Shown here: positions 1 through 10,229 of the stretch, piece after piece
Position numbering within the stretch: position 1 is the stretch's first letter
Layout: each line of letters starts with the position of its first letter
Assembly: GCA_037447655.1 (NCBI GenBank)
Contig: JBBHKE010001332.1
Span: 60,299 to 124,298, forward strand
From: Zygnema cylindricum
Taxonomy: Eukaryota; Streptophyta; Zygnematophyceae; Zygnematales; Zygnemataceae
Direction: 5' to 3'
Length of the DNA stretch: 64,000 nt
The notes under the pieces: model-generated
Database searches by the model: none
Told to the model about the DNA's origin: nothing
What the model saw: only the letters and a program-made list of their open reading frames with translations
Position numbers and translations under genes: made by a program

Positions 1-362
1 TTTTACTCTTGACCTTTCTACGCCTCCTTAACAAGCTACGCCTCCAAAAGATAATCTAATACTAAGTCATAACAAGAATATATATGTGCACGACTAAAAA
101 CGCATAAGAGCCAACGTGCCAAAAACAAACGACCGAAAACTGCGAACCGACTTGAACAACACTGTACGACTAAAAAAGTCAACCACGAATCAACTTGAAT
201 CACGCGGTACAACAAGACTTAAGTGAACCGAAACTACCGAACAACTTCTACGTCACTTCTATAGTACTTGCGTGAAACGAAACAAACATTCAAATTTACT
301 TCGTCACTTCAAAAAAATATCCAGCGACGAAACTCCTTCGTCGCTGGTCGTCGCTTCCTTAG
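1..362. other. No gene recognised
   Basis: No convincing coding frame, RNA gene or known repeat is visible. A short stretch near the right end repeats the words TTCGTCGCTGG and GGTCGTCGCTTCC, which is weak local repetition only. Confidence 0.4.
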
Positions 363-836
363 CTACGAAAATATCTTGTCGCTAAGTGAGTGCTCAGTAC
401 TCAATCCTAACAGATAACATGTACATGTGCGTGTTTTTCCATCCGTATTATTATAACACGTACCACCTCCTCCACAAGGTCCTCCTAATTGTGTCGCATT
501 ACAAAATGCTACACATTCGCTTTTTCTTCTTTGATAGTTGGATCCGCAGCCGGATGGGAGGTTTGAGCCAAAAAGGCAATTGCCTTGCAACTCAGTACAT
601 GATGGGTGCCCATAGACTTTGGTAATGGTTCCCGTGAAGTAGTTACTTGCAATAAGGCTGGATAGTGGAAGGCTATTGGAGACGATAATTAAATTAACAA
701 CATAAACAACACGACAACACGCCAAAAATAAAAAAAGGAAGCAATTGATATTTGTTAACAATGGGTTTATACTAACTATTTTACATAACCAAAAGGAAGT
801 TAAGTATGTATTTGTAAAATAATATTTTTTAAACAC
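363..836 (-). CDS. Defensin-like secreted cysteine-rich peptide, 3' exon or partial gene
   Basis: The open frame has a hydrophobic stretch (about residues 30-55, rich in F, L, V and I) followed by a cysteine-rich tail with nine cysteines. Their spacing is C-x6-C-x9-C-x10-C-x3-C-x8-C-x5-C-x10-C-x-C. The CxxxC, GxC and terminal CxC elements are those of the CSalpha-beta fold of plant defensin-like peptides, so a secreted antimicrobial or signalling peptide is a reasonable guess. There is no ATG: the open frame starts at GTG. The true start is probably in an upstream exon, as plant defensin-like genes usually have an intron within the signal-peptide region. No matching neighbour helps. Alternative: another class of plant cysteine-rich peptide, or a pseudogene. 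Confidence 0.45.
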   Translation of the reverse strand: MFKKYYFTNTYLTSFWLCKIVSINPLLTNINCFLFLFLACCRVVYVVNLIIVSNSLPLSSLIASNYFTGTITKVYGHPSCTELQGNCLFGSNLPSGCGSNYQRRKSECVAFCNATQLGGPCGGGGTCYNNTDGKTRTCTCYLLGLSTEHSLSDKIFS

Positions 837-1439
837 AAAATTATATTTTGACGCAATTAACCACTCAATGGAAAATACAAAGACTGAGCGTAATCAATGT
901 TGCAGTCATGGAAATTTTCAAATAATCTCTTATTTGATTCTTACCTACAAATTTGACATTTGCAAAACTTAAAACCTATTATTCAAAGAAATATAATTCC
1001 ATTCTGAAATTTACAAAGCGAAAAAAGATCCTATGTTTAATTACTATGTCAATTTTCATCCATTAAGAAATAACTTTGTTTTTCTTTTTTTTCATTTCTT
1101 TTATTTTGACTTTTTGTTGTACTAAATTTAAAGTTATGTACTTAAAACATGAACAAATAAATTTATAAAAAAACATCATAGAATCATGAACAATTTCAAG
1201 AAAAAAGATAAATGTTCATTATTTCACTTAATAACAAGAAGTGAAAAATATTATCCAAAAAAGGAATAGCATTCACAAAAGTAACAAAACACAAGATGAC
1301 CTGCCTAAATACCAAAGAAACAGTACCAATTGGAATGAAAACATTTTCACAACACAATCATAATTTTTTGCATCGACGCAATCACAATGTTATTTGTCTA
1401 CTAAGTATACCATACGTCCTAATTAGAGGTACCGACTTC
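837..1439. other. AT-rich intergenic DNA
   Basis: A/T-rich sequence with poly-T and poly-A runs. I see no gene or repeat. Confidence 0.5.
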
Positions 1440-2490
1440 TTATTCTTCCTCTCTCCCTCTCTCCCTCTCTCTCTCCCTCCCTCCCTCTCTCTCTCTCTCC
1501 CTCTCCCTCTCCCTCTCCCTCTCCCTCTCCCTCTCCCTCTCCCTCTCCCTCTCCTCTCCCTCTCCCTCTCCCTCTCCCTCTCCCTCTCCCTCTCCCTCTC
1601 CCTCTCCCTCTCCCTCTCCCTCTCCCTCTCCCTCTCCTTCTCCCTCTCCTTCTCCCTCTCCCTCTCCCTCTCCCTCTCCCTCTCCCTCTCCCTCTCCCTC
1701 TCCCTCTCCCTCTCCCTCTCCCTCTCCCTCTCCCTCTCCCTCTCCCTCTCCCTTTCCCTCTCCCTCTCCCTCTCCCTCTCCCTCTCCCTCTCCCTCTCCC
1801 TCTCCCTCTCCCTCTCCCTCTCCCTCTCCCTCTCCCTCTCCCTCTCCCTCTCCCTCTCCCTCTCCCTCTCCCTCTCCCTCTCCCTCTCCCTCTCCCTCTC
1901 CCTCTCCCTCTCCCTCTCCCTCTCCCTCTCCCTTTCCCTCTCCCTCTCCCTCTCCATCTCCCTCTCCCTCTCCCTCTCCCTCTCCCTCTCCCTCTCCCTC
2001 TCCCTCGCCCTCGCCCTCGCCAACGCCCTCTCCCTCTCCCTCTCGCTTTCCCTCTCCCTCTCCCTCTCCCTTGCCCTTGCCCTCGCCCCTCGCCCTCGCC
2101 CTCACCCTCTGACTCTTCCCTCTCCCTCTCCCTCTCCCTCTCCCTCTCCCTCCCCCTCTCCCTCTCCCTCTCCCTCCCCCTCTCCCTCTCCCTCTCCCTC
2201 TCCCTCGCCCTCGCCCTCGCCAACGCCCTCTCTCTCTCCCTCTTGCTCTCCCTCTCCCTCTCCCTCTCCCTTGCCCTTGCCCTCGCCCTCGCCCTCGCCC
2301 TCGCCTTCACCCTCTGACTCTATGTATCTCACTATTTTCTCACTCTCTTTCTCCCACTTCATCTCCCTTTCCCCCCCCCTCTCCCTCTCCCTCTCTCTCC
2401 CCGTCTCTATTCCTCCGTCACTTCCTTTCTCCCGGTTTTTCTCCCTCTTTTCCTCTCTCTCTTTCTATCTCTATCTCCTCTATCCCTACC
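1440..2490. repeat. CT-rich satellite-like array, mainly (CTCCCT)n
   Basis: About 1 kb made almost only of C and T on the plus strand. The hexamer CCCTCT dominates, with patches of CGCCCT and single-base variants. The open frames it creates on both strands (Ser/Leu/Pro or Arg/Glu/Gly repeats) are artefacts of composition. Element A inserted in it: the array resumes on the far side of A. Confidence 0.95.
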
Positions 2491-2495
2491 TCTTT

Positions 2496-3057
2496 TGTTG
2501 TTTTTCGTGCGACTCAGGGCAATATTCCGATTCGGCACTATACCGATTTCAACTTCACGTGAAATCGAATCGTACCCACTTTGATCCACGATATTTTTAG
2601 GGTACACTATTTTGGGTGGGTATGTGTGTCAGCGCCTCTACAGGTGCATTATTGTAGGCGCATTATTGTTGTTGTCAGATTAGACACGTGGCACTCTGTC
2701 ATTGGACAGCCACTTAGATTCTTTGCTTGCACTTAGGTTTAAGTAGTTCACTTTTTGCAAATCTAGAATTATCATTCACAGAAGCGAGGAAAGAGACAAG
2801 GCTTTATTTGAAAGGGACAAATTGTCCAGAGTTACATCTTTTGTTTTTACTCCTACCTTATAATGGATTCCTAAAAGCCTTTCCTATCTCGTTTTACATG
2901 TGAATGCCTATTACTCTCTCTCTCTCTCTCCTACCTGGTCTAATTCCCTGCACTTCTTAACGAATCTGAGTCTGGACTTGAGTTTCCTATGCTGGACTGT
3001 ACCACCGTGGTCCCAAGTTTCTCCTTGGTTACCCGAAAGGGCAGACTCTGGTTTTTA
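2496..3057 (+). repeat. 5' LTR of element A
   Basis: It begins TGTTGTTTTTCGTGCGACTC and matches 7960-8519 along its length. The terminal CA is mutated to TA. It holds a CACGTG G-box-type palindrome at 2685-2690 and a short (CT)n tract near its 3' end. No tRNA-like block was seen here, unlike the other families. Confidence 0.93.
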
Positions 3058-3072
3058 GGTTACGGGCCCCCA
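3058..3072 (+). other. Primer-binding site of A (half-tRNA type, decayed)
   Basis: GGTTACGGGCCCCC directly follows the LTR. It differs in two places from GGTTATGGGCCCACC, the complement of the anticodon stem-loop of initiator tRNA-Met. Read as codons it gives V-T-G-P, in frame with gag. The expected ATG (complement of the CAU anticodon) is now ACG. Confidence 0.75.
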
Positions 3073-4326
3073 TTCCAATCTCGACAAGTTCGAAGGCACA
3101 AATTACCAACTATGGAGATGCCGAGCTGAAGCAGCCCTTGAGGAGAGAGGCTGTTTGGGTATCGTTACCTGAACAAAGCTGCGTCTTGTTCCTGCAGACG
3201 CAAACGACATCAAAGTTGAGTACCTGCAGACGCAAACGACATCAAAGGTGATGAGAAGATATCAATGGCAGAATGGGATATGAAAGAGATCAAAGCAATG
3301 AACACTTTGATCAGAGGTCTAGCCGATAACCAGCTTCGCATCGTCACTCGATGCAAATCTTCTGCGGAAATTTGGGAGTCACTCGCGACGACGCACAAGC
3401 TTTCAGGAATGACTGCACGAATCAAGCTAGGCAAATCACTCATGACCACTATCAACCAAGACGGCACATCGATGGAGGCTTACACCTCACACTACGCTAA
3501 CCTCTTGGCCGAGGCCGACGCTGTCGGTTTCATTCTTCCCATGGACACCAAGATCACACTCCTCATGCTATCCCTGCTCGTTGAGTACAAACCCATACTC
3601 ACATGGCTTGATCGATCGGACCCCACGACTTGGAAATGGAATGAGGTTGTCGCCGCTCTCCTCAAAGACAAGTTTAACACTCAGATCATGTCCAATCGTG
3701 AGCTCAATGGAGAGAGCTCCGCATTCGCATTTGGAAAGGGGAGATTTCTCCACAAGGAGAAAGACAAACGAGAGAGTCAAAATCAAGATAAAAAAGACAA
3801 AAAGTGCTTCTACTGCGACAAGCCTGGACAATTCATCTCTGTTTGCCGAAAATACACTTACGACAAGCAACACGACAAGGTTGACGAATCGAAGCTGAAG
3901 AGAGGGAAAGGAAAAGGGAAGGAGATCATTGAATTGCAAACCATGATGGCGTCCACCCTCTCGACCAATAACAACGATTGGATGGTGGACACAGGGGCTT
4001 GCGAACACATGTGCTACCGCCGAGAGTGGTTCTCCAACTTCAAGGAGACTGCTCCCTCCCGCATATACATGGGGGACAATCACACGTCACTCTGCACAGG
4101 AAAGGGAGACATTGATATTGAGGCGTTAGTAGATGGCAGATTGGTTTCCTGCACAATCAAAAATATGCTCTATGTTCCCAGCTTCAAACGCAATCTCTAC
4201 TCTATTCCCCAAGCTGAAGACAACGGCATCATCCCTATCTGGCAGAAAGAAGGAAAGATTAAGCTGGTGAGAAATGGACTACCATCGCAGAAAGGGAGAG
4301 AATGGCGGATCGTACATATCGGCTGA
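3060..4326 (+). pseudogene. Gag and protease region of element A
   Basis: The Gag N-terminus is recognisable just after the primer site (K-F-E-G-T-N-Y-Q-L-W). A TGA follows at about 3169, then a 32-bp tandem duplication (3190-3253). The main open frame from 3265 carries the copia Gag core. A CCHC zinc knuckle follows in which the histidine is glutamine (C-F-Y-C-x4-Q-x4-C). The protease motif W-M-V-D-T-G-A is intact, followed by the H-M-C conserved in copia proteases. The frame ends at 4324-4326, before the integrase. Gag would form the particle and the protease would cut the polyprotein. The altered knuckle and stops show it is dead. Confidence 0.88.
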
Positions 4327-5399
4327 AGTGCAGTACGAAGCCTCGATCCCTTGCCCTTGTAGCCCGAGCTGTTTTTTCCATCACATAGAGAGAACATTAA
4401 AGAGAAAGAGGAGATCAAGGAAGATGATGTCAGCAAAGAAACCACAATCAACAAAGAGAAGACTGACAAGCCTACACAGCCAACATACAACCAACTCCTC
4501 TGGCACAGGTGACTTGGCCATCTCCACACAGATGGAATGAAGAAACTAATCACGAGCAACATGGCAAATGGAATAAGTCTTACCTCTATCACAGACTCAA
4601 AAGAACCTTGCCACGGTTGCGAGATGGGGAAATCCCATCGTCTTCCATTTCCCAAATCCGGAGGAACGAGGGCTACTCGCCCGCTCGAGCTAATTCATTT
4701 CTACATATGGGGCCCTACGAGGGTGCCCTCATGCAGTGAAGAAGATACCTGGTCACCTTCATTGACGACTTCTCTCGGATGACTCACACATATCTGCTCC
4801 TATAGAAAAGCGAGGTATTCGAGAAGTTCAAAGAATTCAAAGCAATGGTTGAGAAAAAGCACGACACAAAAATCAAGTGCTTAAAAAGCGATAACGGAGG
4901 AGAATATTTGTCTGCGGAGTTCAAGAAATACCTCACCCGAGAAGGGATTGAACACCAATTGACAGCACCGGGAACTCCACAATAGAACGGTGTAGCGGAG
5001 CGAATCAACCGAACGCTGCTGGAAATGTCACGAAGCATGATGGCAACGCACACAGTTAGCTCCAACCTTTGGGGAGAAGTAGTCTGCATAGCAACATACC
5101 TCAGAAATTGATGCCCAACGAGGGCGTTAGATAACTCAACCCCATTCGAAAAGTGGCATGGCAGACGTCCTAATCTATCACACCGTAAAGAATTTTGCAG
5201 CAAAGCTTACGCTTTCAACCATAACAATCAAGGAGGGAAGCTAGCACCGAAAGCAATCGAAGGCATCTTCGTCCGATAGGATGAACAATGCAAAGCCTAT
5301 CGCATCGGAAAGAAGAAGACAAAAACTATCACAATCACCAGAAACGTTAAGTTTGGAGAACTTCCGCAAACTGAAGATAGTGGGAGCCACACGAAAGGA
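4327..5399 (+). pseudogene. GAG-pre-integrase and integrase region of A, broken
   Basis: Spread over several frames. The zinc-binding part reads C-H-G-C-E-M-G-K-S-H-R-L-P-F-P. The core shows I-W-G-P, a shifted F-I-D-D-F-S-R, then S-D-N-G-G-E-Y and the N-G-V-A-E-R block. In-frame stops lie near 4983, 5110 and 5278, with frameshifts around 4735 and 4800. Integrase would insert the cDNA into the host genome. Confidence 0.85.
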
Positions 5400-6773
5400 A
5401 TGGACAACTCACCCTCAATGTGGTCTCTAAGCGATAAAGAAATTGAACGTGATACCAAGGTGACAGAGGATGCTGAATCAGAAAGCGAAGGGGAAGAAGC
5501 ATTCTCCCCACCAAAGACCCCTGAACTGCCTGCAATCGAAGAACAACCAACCGGTAAAGAACCCAACAGCACCTCATCTCAAATTGAAAACGAGGAAGAG
5601 ACAGCCCCAATAAAATATACACCTGCTAAGCAGAGAAAGAAGGGAAAAGAGACTAACCTCTTACCCACAACCATCGATAGAGGCAGCCGATCACGACGTC
5701 CTCCCCAAAGACTCGGTGAATGGCTAGAGACCTCAAAGGCCCCAAGGAGGAAGTTCGCTGGAATGGTTGGCGCTGAGGAGCCCACAAGCCTCAAGGAGGC
5801 ACTCTCCGGAGGAGATAGTGACAAGTGGAAGTTAGCAATAAACGAAGAGATGGCCTCCATTATGAAGAACAACACATGGACTCTCGAGGACCTGCCAAAG
5901 GGAAGAAAAGCAATTGGTAGTAAGTGGACATTTAAGATCAAGCGAAATGCAGATGGCACAATAGAGCGTTATAAGGTGAGACTAGTTGCAAAGGGGTATA
6001 CGCAAAAGGAAGGAATCGATTACCAAGAGACTTTTGCTCCAGTCGTCAAGTTCACATCCGTTCGAGCCCTCCTTGCACTTGCAGCCACTCTCGGGATGGA
6101 GGTTGAGCAGATGGAAGTTAAAACAACCTTTCTCCATGGCAAAATCGAAGAGGAACTGTATATGCATCAACCAGAGGGTTATGAAAGCCCCATGGACCCA
6201 AACAAGGTTTGCAAACTATCTAAAGCTCTTTACGGACTAAAACAATCCCCAAGGTCTTGGAATTTGAAAATTGATCAGCTGCTACAAAGCGAAGGATTCA
6301 CTAGAATTCAGTCAGACCACTCAGTTTATTATCATGATGGACTGAACATCATCATAGCAATTTACGTAGACGACCTCATGATAGTGGGAGAAACAAAAGA
6401 TGAGATAGCAAAGATCAAAAGGATGCTATCTAACTCATTCGAAATGAAAGATCTAGGCGAGATAAAGTATGTTATTGGGATAGAAGTCATTAGGAACAAA
6501 GACGAGAAAACCATTCAATTATCACAAAGGAAATATATTGGAGAGTTACTCACCAGGTTTCGATTGCAAGACGCTAATGCAGTCTCAACTCCACTTGAGT
6601 TAGGGGAGAAATTCATCGAGGAGCTCTCAGAGTATGAAGATGATCCTATACAAGCACCATATCGAGAGGCAGTGGGAGCACTCATCTACGCCATGAATTG
6701 CACCTGTCCGGATATCGCCACAGCCGTCGGAATACTGAGCATGTTCCTACACCGACCATGGAAACAACATTAG
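5400..6773 (+). CDS. Reverse transcriptase region of element A
   Basis: 457 codons are open. The acidic linker of copia polyproteins (about residues 1-120) is followed by the RT domain. Landmarks are [34 protein letters not shown] and the catalytic Y-V-D-D. It is the longest intact part of A. A TAG stops it before RNase H, and the real polyprotein would have begun far upstream. Sequence style is of a plant Tork-like lineage, an assignment I hold loosely. Confidence 0.9.
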   Translation: MDNSPSMWSLSDKEIERDTKVTEDAESESEGEEAFSPPKTPELPAIEEQPTGKEPNSTSSQIENEEETAPIKYTPAKQRKKGKETNLLPTTIDRGSRSRRPPQRLGEWLETSKAPRRKFAGMVGAEEPTSLKEALSGGDSDKWKLAINEEMASIMKNNTWTLEDLPKGRKAIGSKWTFKIKRNADGTIERYKVRLVAKGYTQKEGIDYQETFAPVVKFTSVRALLALAATLGMEVEQMEVKTTFLHGKIEEELYMHQPEGYESPMDPNKVCKLSKALYGLKQSPRSWNLKIDQLLQSEGFTRIQSDHSVYYHDGLNIIIAIYVDDLMIVGETKDEIAKIKRMLSNSFEMKDLGEIKYVIGIEVIRNKDEKTIQLSQRKYIGELLTRFRLQDANAVSTPLELGEKFIEELSEYEDDPIQAPYREAVGALIYAMNCTCPDIATAVGILSMFLHRPWKQH

Positions 6774-6776
6774 TCA

Positions 6777-7388
6777 TCAGTGAAGAGAGTCCTCAAATAT
6801 TTAAAGGGAACAATAAATTATACTCTCACACTCGGCCGAAAACACGACAACGTTGAAATTCACGCATTTACTGACGCTGTTTGGGGAGGGGACTTAAGTT
6901 GCAGGAAATCGACCACCGGATACCTTTGCAATATAGGCGATGGAAGCGTGAGCTGGAGTTCAAAGCTCCAAAAGATAGTCGCCCTTTCAACAATGGAGGC
7001 TGAATACATGGCGGCAGTTGCCACAGTAAAGGAGGTTCTATGGCTAAGGGAATTCCTCAGCGAACTCGGATTCACACAATCGAGGAAAACTCTAATCTAT
7101 ACTGACAGTCAGAGTTGCCTCGCTCTGATTAAAAACCCTATCAATCACCCTAAGACGAAACACATCTCTACGAGATACCACTTTATCAGGGATAACACTA
7201 CAGCGGAAGCGGTGGCCTTCTACTACATGCCGGACAAGGAGAACGCAGCGGACATGCTTACAAAAGCAATCGTCACTAACAAGTTGCTCCTATGTGCAGG
7301 AAAAGCAGGTTTAAAAGAAGGAAAGTTTCCCGAGGGGAATAAATTCTCTAAGTCTAGAGAGAATGAGGAGGACAAATCTGATAACTAA
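6777..7388 (+). CDS. RNase H region of element A
   Basis: It continues the RT frame after one TAG. Copia RNase H landmarks are present: a first catalytic T-D-A (usually T-D-A-D-W, here T-D-A-V-W), S-W-S-S-K-L-Q, S-T-M-E-A-E-Y, the D-S-Q-S block and K-H-I-S-T-R-Y-H. It would degrade the RNA strand of the RNA-DNA hybrid. About 570 bp of untranslated sequence follow. Confidence 0.9.
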   Translation, partial: SVKRVLKYLKGTINYTLTLGRKHDNVEIHAFTDAVWGGDLSCRKSTTGYLCNIGDGSVSWSSKLQKIVALSTMEAEYMAAVATVKEVLWLREFLSELGFTQSRKTLIYTDSQSCLALIKNPINHPKTKHISTRYHFIRDNTTAEAVAFYYMPDKENAADMLTKAIVTNKLLLCAGKAGLKEGKFPEGNKFSKSRENEEDKSDN

Positions 7389-7950
7389 GGAGAACAAAAA
7401 GCGAAAGATGGAAATGAACAAAAATGAGAGCTCTTAAATAGTTTTGGGCACTTCATTTCCGAACCTAGACGTTTGGGAGGACCACCGAAATATTCTTGCG
7501 ACGATATTGGAGCGTAGTCTCTGAGCCTTATTAATTGGATGTCGGATTTCGACAGCGTACTAATTGGAGCATTATTTCCGGACGTAATCATGCGCGTGTC
7601 GTCCACGGGGTACGTCGCCGACGGCACACTCAATGTGATCCGATTTTCTTGAGAAATCAATTTTGTGCAGGTGTATTTTTTTTTTATTCTGGTCCTACAC
7701 GCTATCGTGGTATATACTGATCGCCACGTCTGTTTTTTAACGGTCTTGTACGGACCAAATTTGTTCAGTAGCGACGAAACTCACCTTTATGGAAGTGACG
7801 TCGAAGTACAAAATTTTCAGGACACGTACGGCGACAAAACTATCACGCGCCGTTGGGAATTTATTTTTTTTGTTCGCTTTGCAGCATTTCGAGGAAGCAT
7901 CGCGGTCAACTACGGTCCCGGTCAAAGCTACGTAAAATAGCCACAGAGTC
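7389..7950 (+). other. 3' untranslated stretch of element A
   Basis: Unique sequence between the RNase H stop and the polypurine tract. Short frames here show no recognisable domain; there is no sign of an envelope-like gene. Confidence 0.6.
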
Positions 7951-7959
7951 GAGTGGGAG
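7951..7959 (+). other. Polypurine tract of A
   Basis: GAGTGGGAG directly abuts the TG of the 3' LTR. This is the expected place for plus-strand DNA priming. Confidence 0.8.
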
Positions 7960-8519
7960 TGTTGTTTTTCGTGCGACTCTGGGCAATATTCCGATTCGAC
8001 ACAATACCGATTTCAACTTCACGCGAAATCGAATCGTACCCACTTTGATCCACGATATTTTTAGGGTACACTATTTTGGGTGGGTATGTGTGTCAACGCC
8101 TCTACAGGTGCATTATTGTAGGCGCATTATTGTAGTTGTCAGATTAGTCACGTGGCGCTTTGTCATTGGACAGCCACTTAGATTCTTTGCTTGCACTTAG
8201 GTTTAAGTAGTTCACTTTTTGCAAATCTAGAATTATCATTCACAGAAGTGAGAAGAGAGACAAGGCTTTATTTGAAAGGGACAAATTGTCCAGAGTTACA
8301 TCTTTTGTTTTTACTCCTATCTTATAATGGATTCCTAAAAGCCTTTCCTATCTCGTTTTACATGTGAATGCCTATTACTCTCTCTCTCTCTCCTACATGG
8401 TCTAATTCCCTGCACTTCGTAACGAATCTGAGTCTGGACTTGAGTTTCCTCTGCTGGGCTGTACCACCGTGGTCCCAAGTTTCTCCTTGGTTACCCGAAA
8501 TGGCAGACTGCGGTTTTCA
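7960..8519 (+). repeat. 3' LTR of element A
   Basis: Direct copy of 2496-3057. It starts TGTTG, ends TTTTCA, and has CACGTG at 8149-8154. The TCTTT target duplication follows immediately. Confidence 0.93.
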
Positions 8520-8610
8520 TCTTTCTCTCTCCCTCTCTCTCTCCCTCTCTTCCTCTCCGTCTCTCTCTCTCTCAATCTCTCTCTCTCTCTCCCCCTCTCT
8601 CGCTATATAT
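8520..8610. repeat. CT-rich tract, right half of the array hit by element A
   Basis: CTCTCTCC-type sequence directly after the target duplication. It is the continuation of the array left of A. Confidence 0.85.
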
Positions 8611-10229
8611 ATCTCTAAATTTGTTAAAACAAAAAATAACACTAGTAAAATTTTCTAGAGATAAAACCAATCGTGCAATGCAATGTTTTAACATCACGTG
8701 GCTTTTGCCACTCCTAACACAAAAATTCAATTTGTAAAAAAGATCTCAAAACACCTCGATAAAAACCTTAAAGCAAATGCAAGTTAATGTTAAAAACAAT
8801 GTTTACACATCATATGACAACTCCCTACCTTTTTTTCTCCATCACCTCAATTAACCTCTCATTGTTAATATTTTTTCAATGAACAAAATAAAATCATGGG
8901 CATGTTATTCGAAAGTAGAAAAAAATATCCAGAACAAAGGTAAATATTAAAAATTATCTCTTGTCTCATGAAATAAAAAAAGTTTATTGATGGAGGGACA
9001 TTAAATCTCATAAAACTTTACAATTGCAAATCATAATGAATAACCGGTGTTAATAAATATCATCATTTACTTATTTTTTTTGAAAATATGCTTTGTTTAA
9101 TACGGATTTTTGTTATTAGTTAATACTTATTTTTTATCATGTATACTTTTTTTTTTTTTTTAATCTCTTGTGATCGTTATTCTTTATTTTAAATTGTTAT
9201 GACGATTTATTATTTCTTGATACGTTTGAGGTTTATCATTTTTATAGATCATTTGTCATTGTCAAAACTATTTATAGCTACATTCCACCTTCTTACCCCT
9301 TGCCACTTCCTCCATCACAAACTTTAACCATTGAAAGTATGTAATCATTATGAGTCTATAACCGAAACAATATTCATGGGTCTTACAAAATTTGGAGGGA
9401 CGCCATATTTGTGATGGACGGTGGAATACGTCCACTCAACTGGTTGTTTTGTAGATATCTGCGACAACAATTGCCACCCCGCCAACCACGATTACCACCA
9501 AGTTCCTCCAAGTTAATGTGGGCTACAAGGTTACCTATCAAACATAAGTTAATTTTTTATTTATGAATCCTTAGTAAATATGTCGAATAGTTTCTATCTA
9601 CAATAACGCTTCAAAAAAGTGAAAAGTATTTTGTTGAATTAATTTCATTTTTTAAACCATAGGTCCGACCTTTGCACACAATTGCATTTGTTTGCGGAAC
9701 CAGCCCCACTCCCACCCTCTTACATAGCTTCCCACATATTTGCCAATTATAAAGATTTAAAGATAACAAAAATGTTGACTAGATAAAATCAATCCACAAG
9801 TACTTAAAATATGTAAAAGAAACTACATGTGGTTAATAAAATATACAAATAAAACAATCATGTCACATTAAAATTGTAGAGTACATGTGTATCAATTCTC
9901 TTTCCTAGGCATGTGCATAGGGATAAATTAATATATATAGTTACGATGACATCCAATTTTTCACCCCTCCTACTTTTGCCGTCACTTCCTTGTTTCATAT
10001 ATATCAGTCTATTTCGAATAATTAATAAAATATATATATACATAAATATATATACATATGTACATACCAGTAGCAAACTGGAAATCTATTGTAATAGAAA
10101 ATAACCGCTAAAAATCAAAAGTAAAAAGAAAACAAATTGCAAAATTCAACGCTTCCACAAGACAATGTTTTGATACCTAGCCTACCCCCTCCCGCGTTTT
10201 CCTCCCTTGCAGCAATATCATAATCTTCA
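8611..10229. other. AT-rich DNA, nothing recognised
   Basis: Strongly A/T-biased with a poly-T run at about 9149-9162 and TA-rich patches near 10030. No coding frame, RNA gene or known repeat stands out. Confidence 0.5.

Larger units (their letters stand above)
2496..8519 (+). mobile_element. Ty1/copia LTR retrotransposon A, complete but decayed
   Basis: Two direct repeats of 562 and 560 bp flank a gag-PR-INT-RT-RNaseH region in Ty1/copia order. A perfect 5-bp target-site duplication TCTTT lies at 2491-2495 and 8520-8524. The LTRs start TGTTG; the 3' copy ends CA and the 5' copy TA. By eye the LTRs differ at roughly 20 positions, so the insertion is not recent. The pol frame has several stops and frameshifts, so A cannot act on its own. 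It sits inside a CT-rich array. Confidence 0.95.

Noticed and set aside
1296-2600. Long Ser/Leu/Pro-rich and Arg/Glu/Gly-rich open frames on both strands
   Set aside because: They exist because (CTCCCT)n has no stop in several frames. No start context, no domain, no codon structure.
7389-7950. An envelope-like gene after pol of A
   Set aside because: Frames are short, without signal peptide, membrane segment or cysteine pattern.
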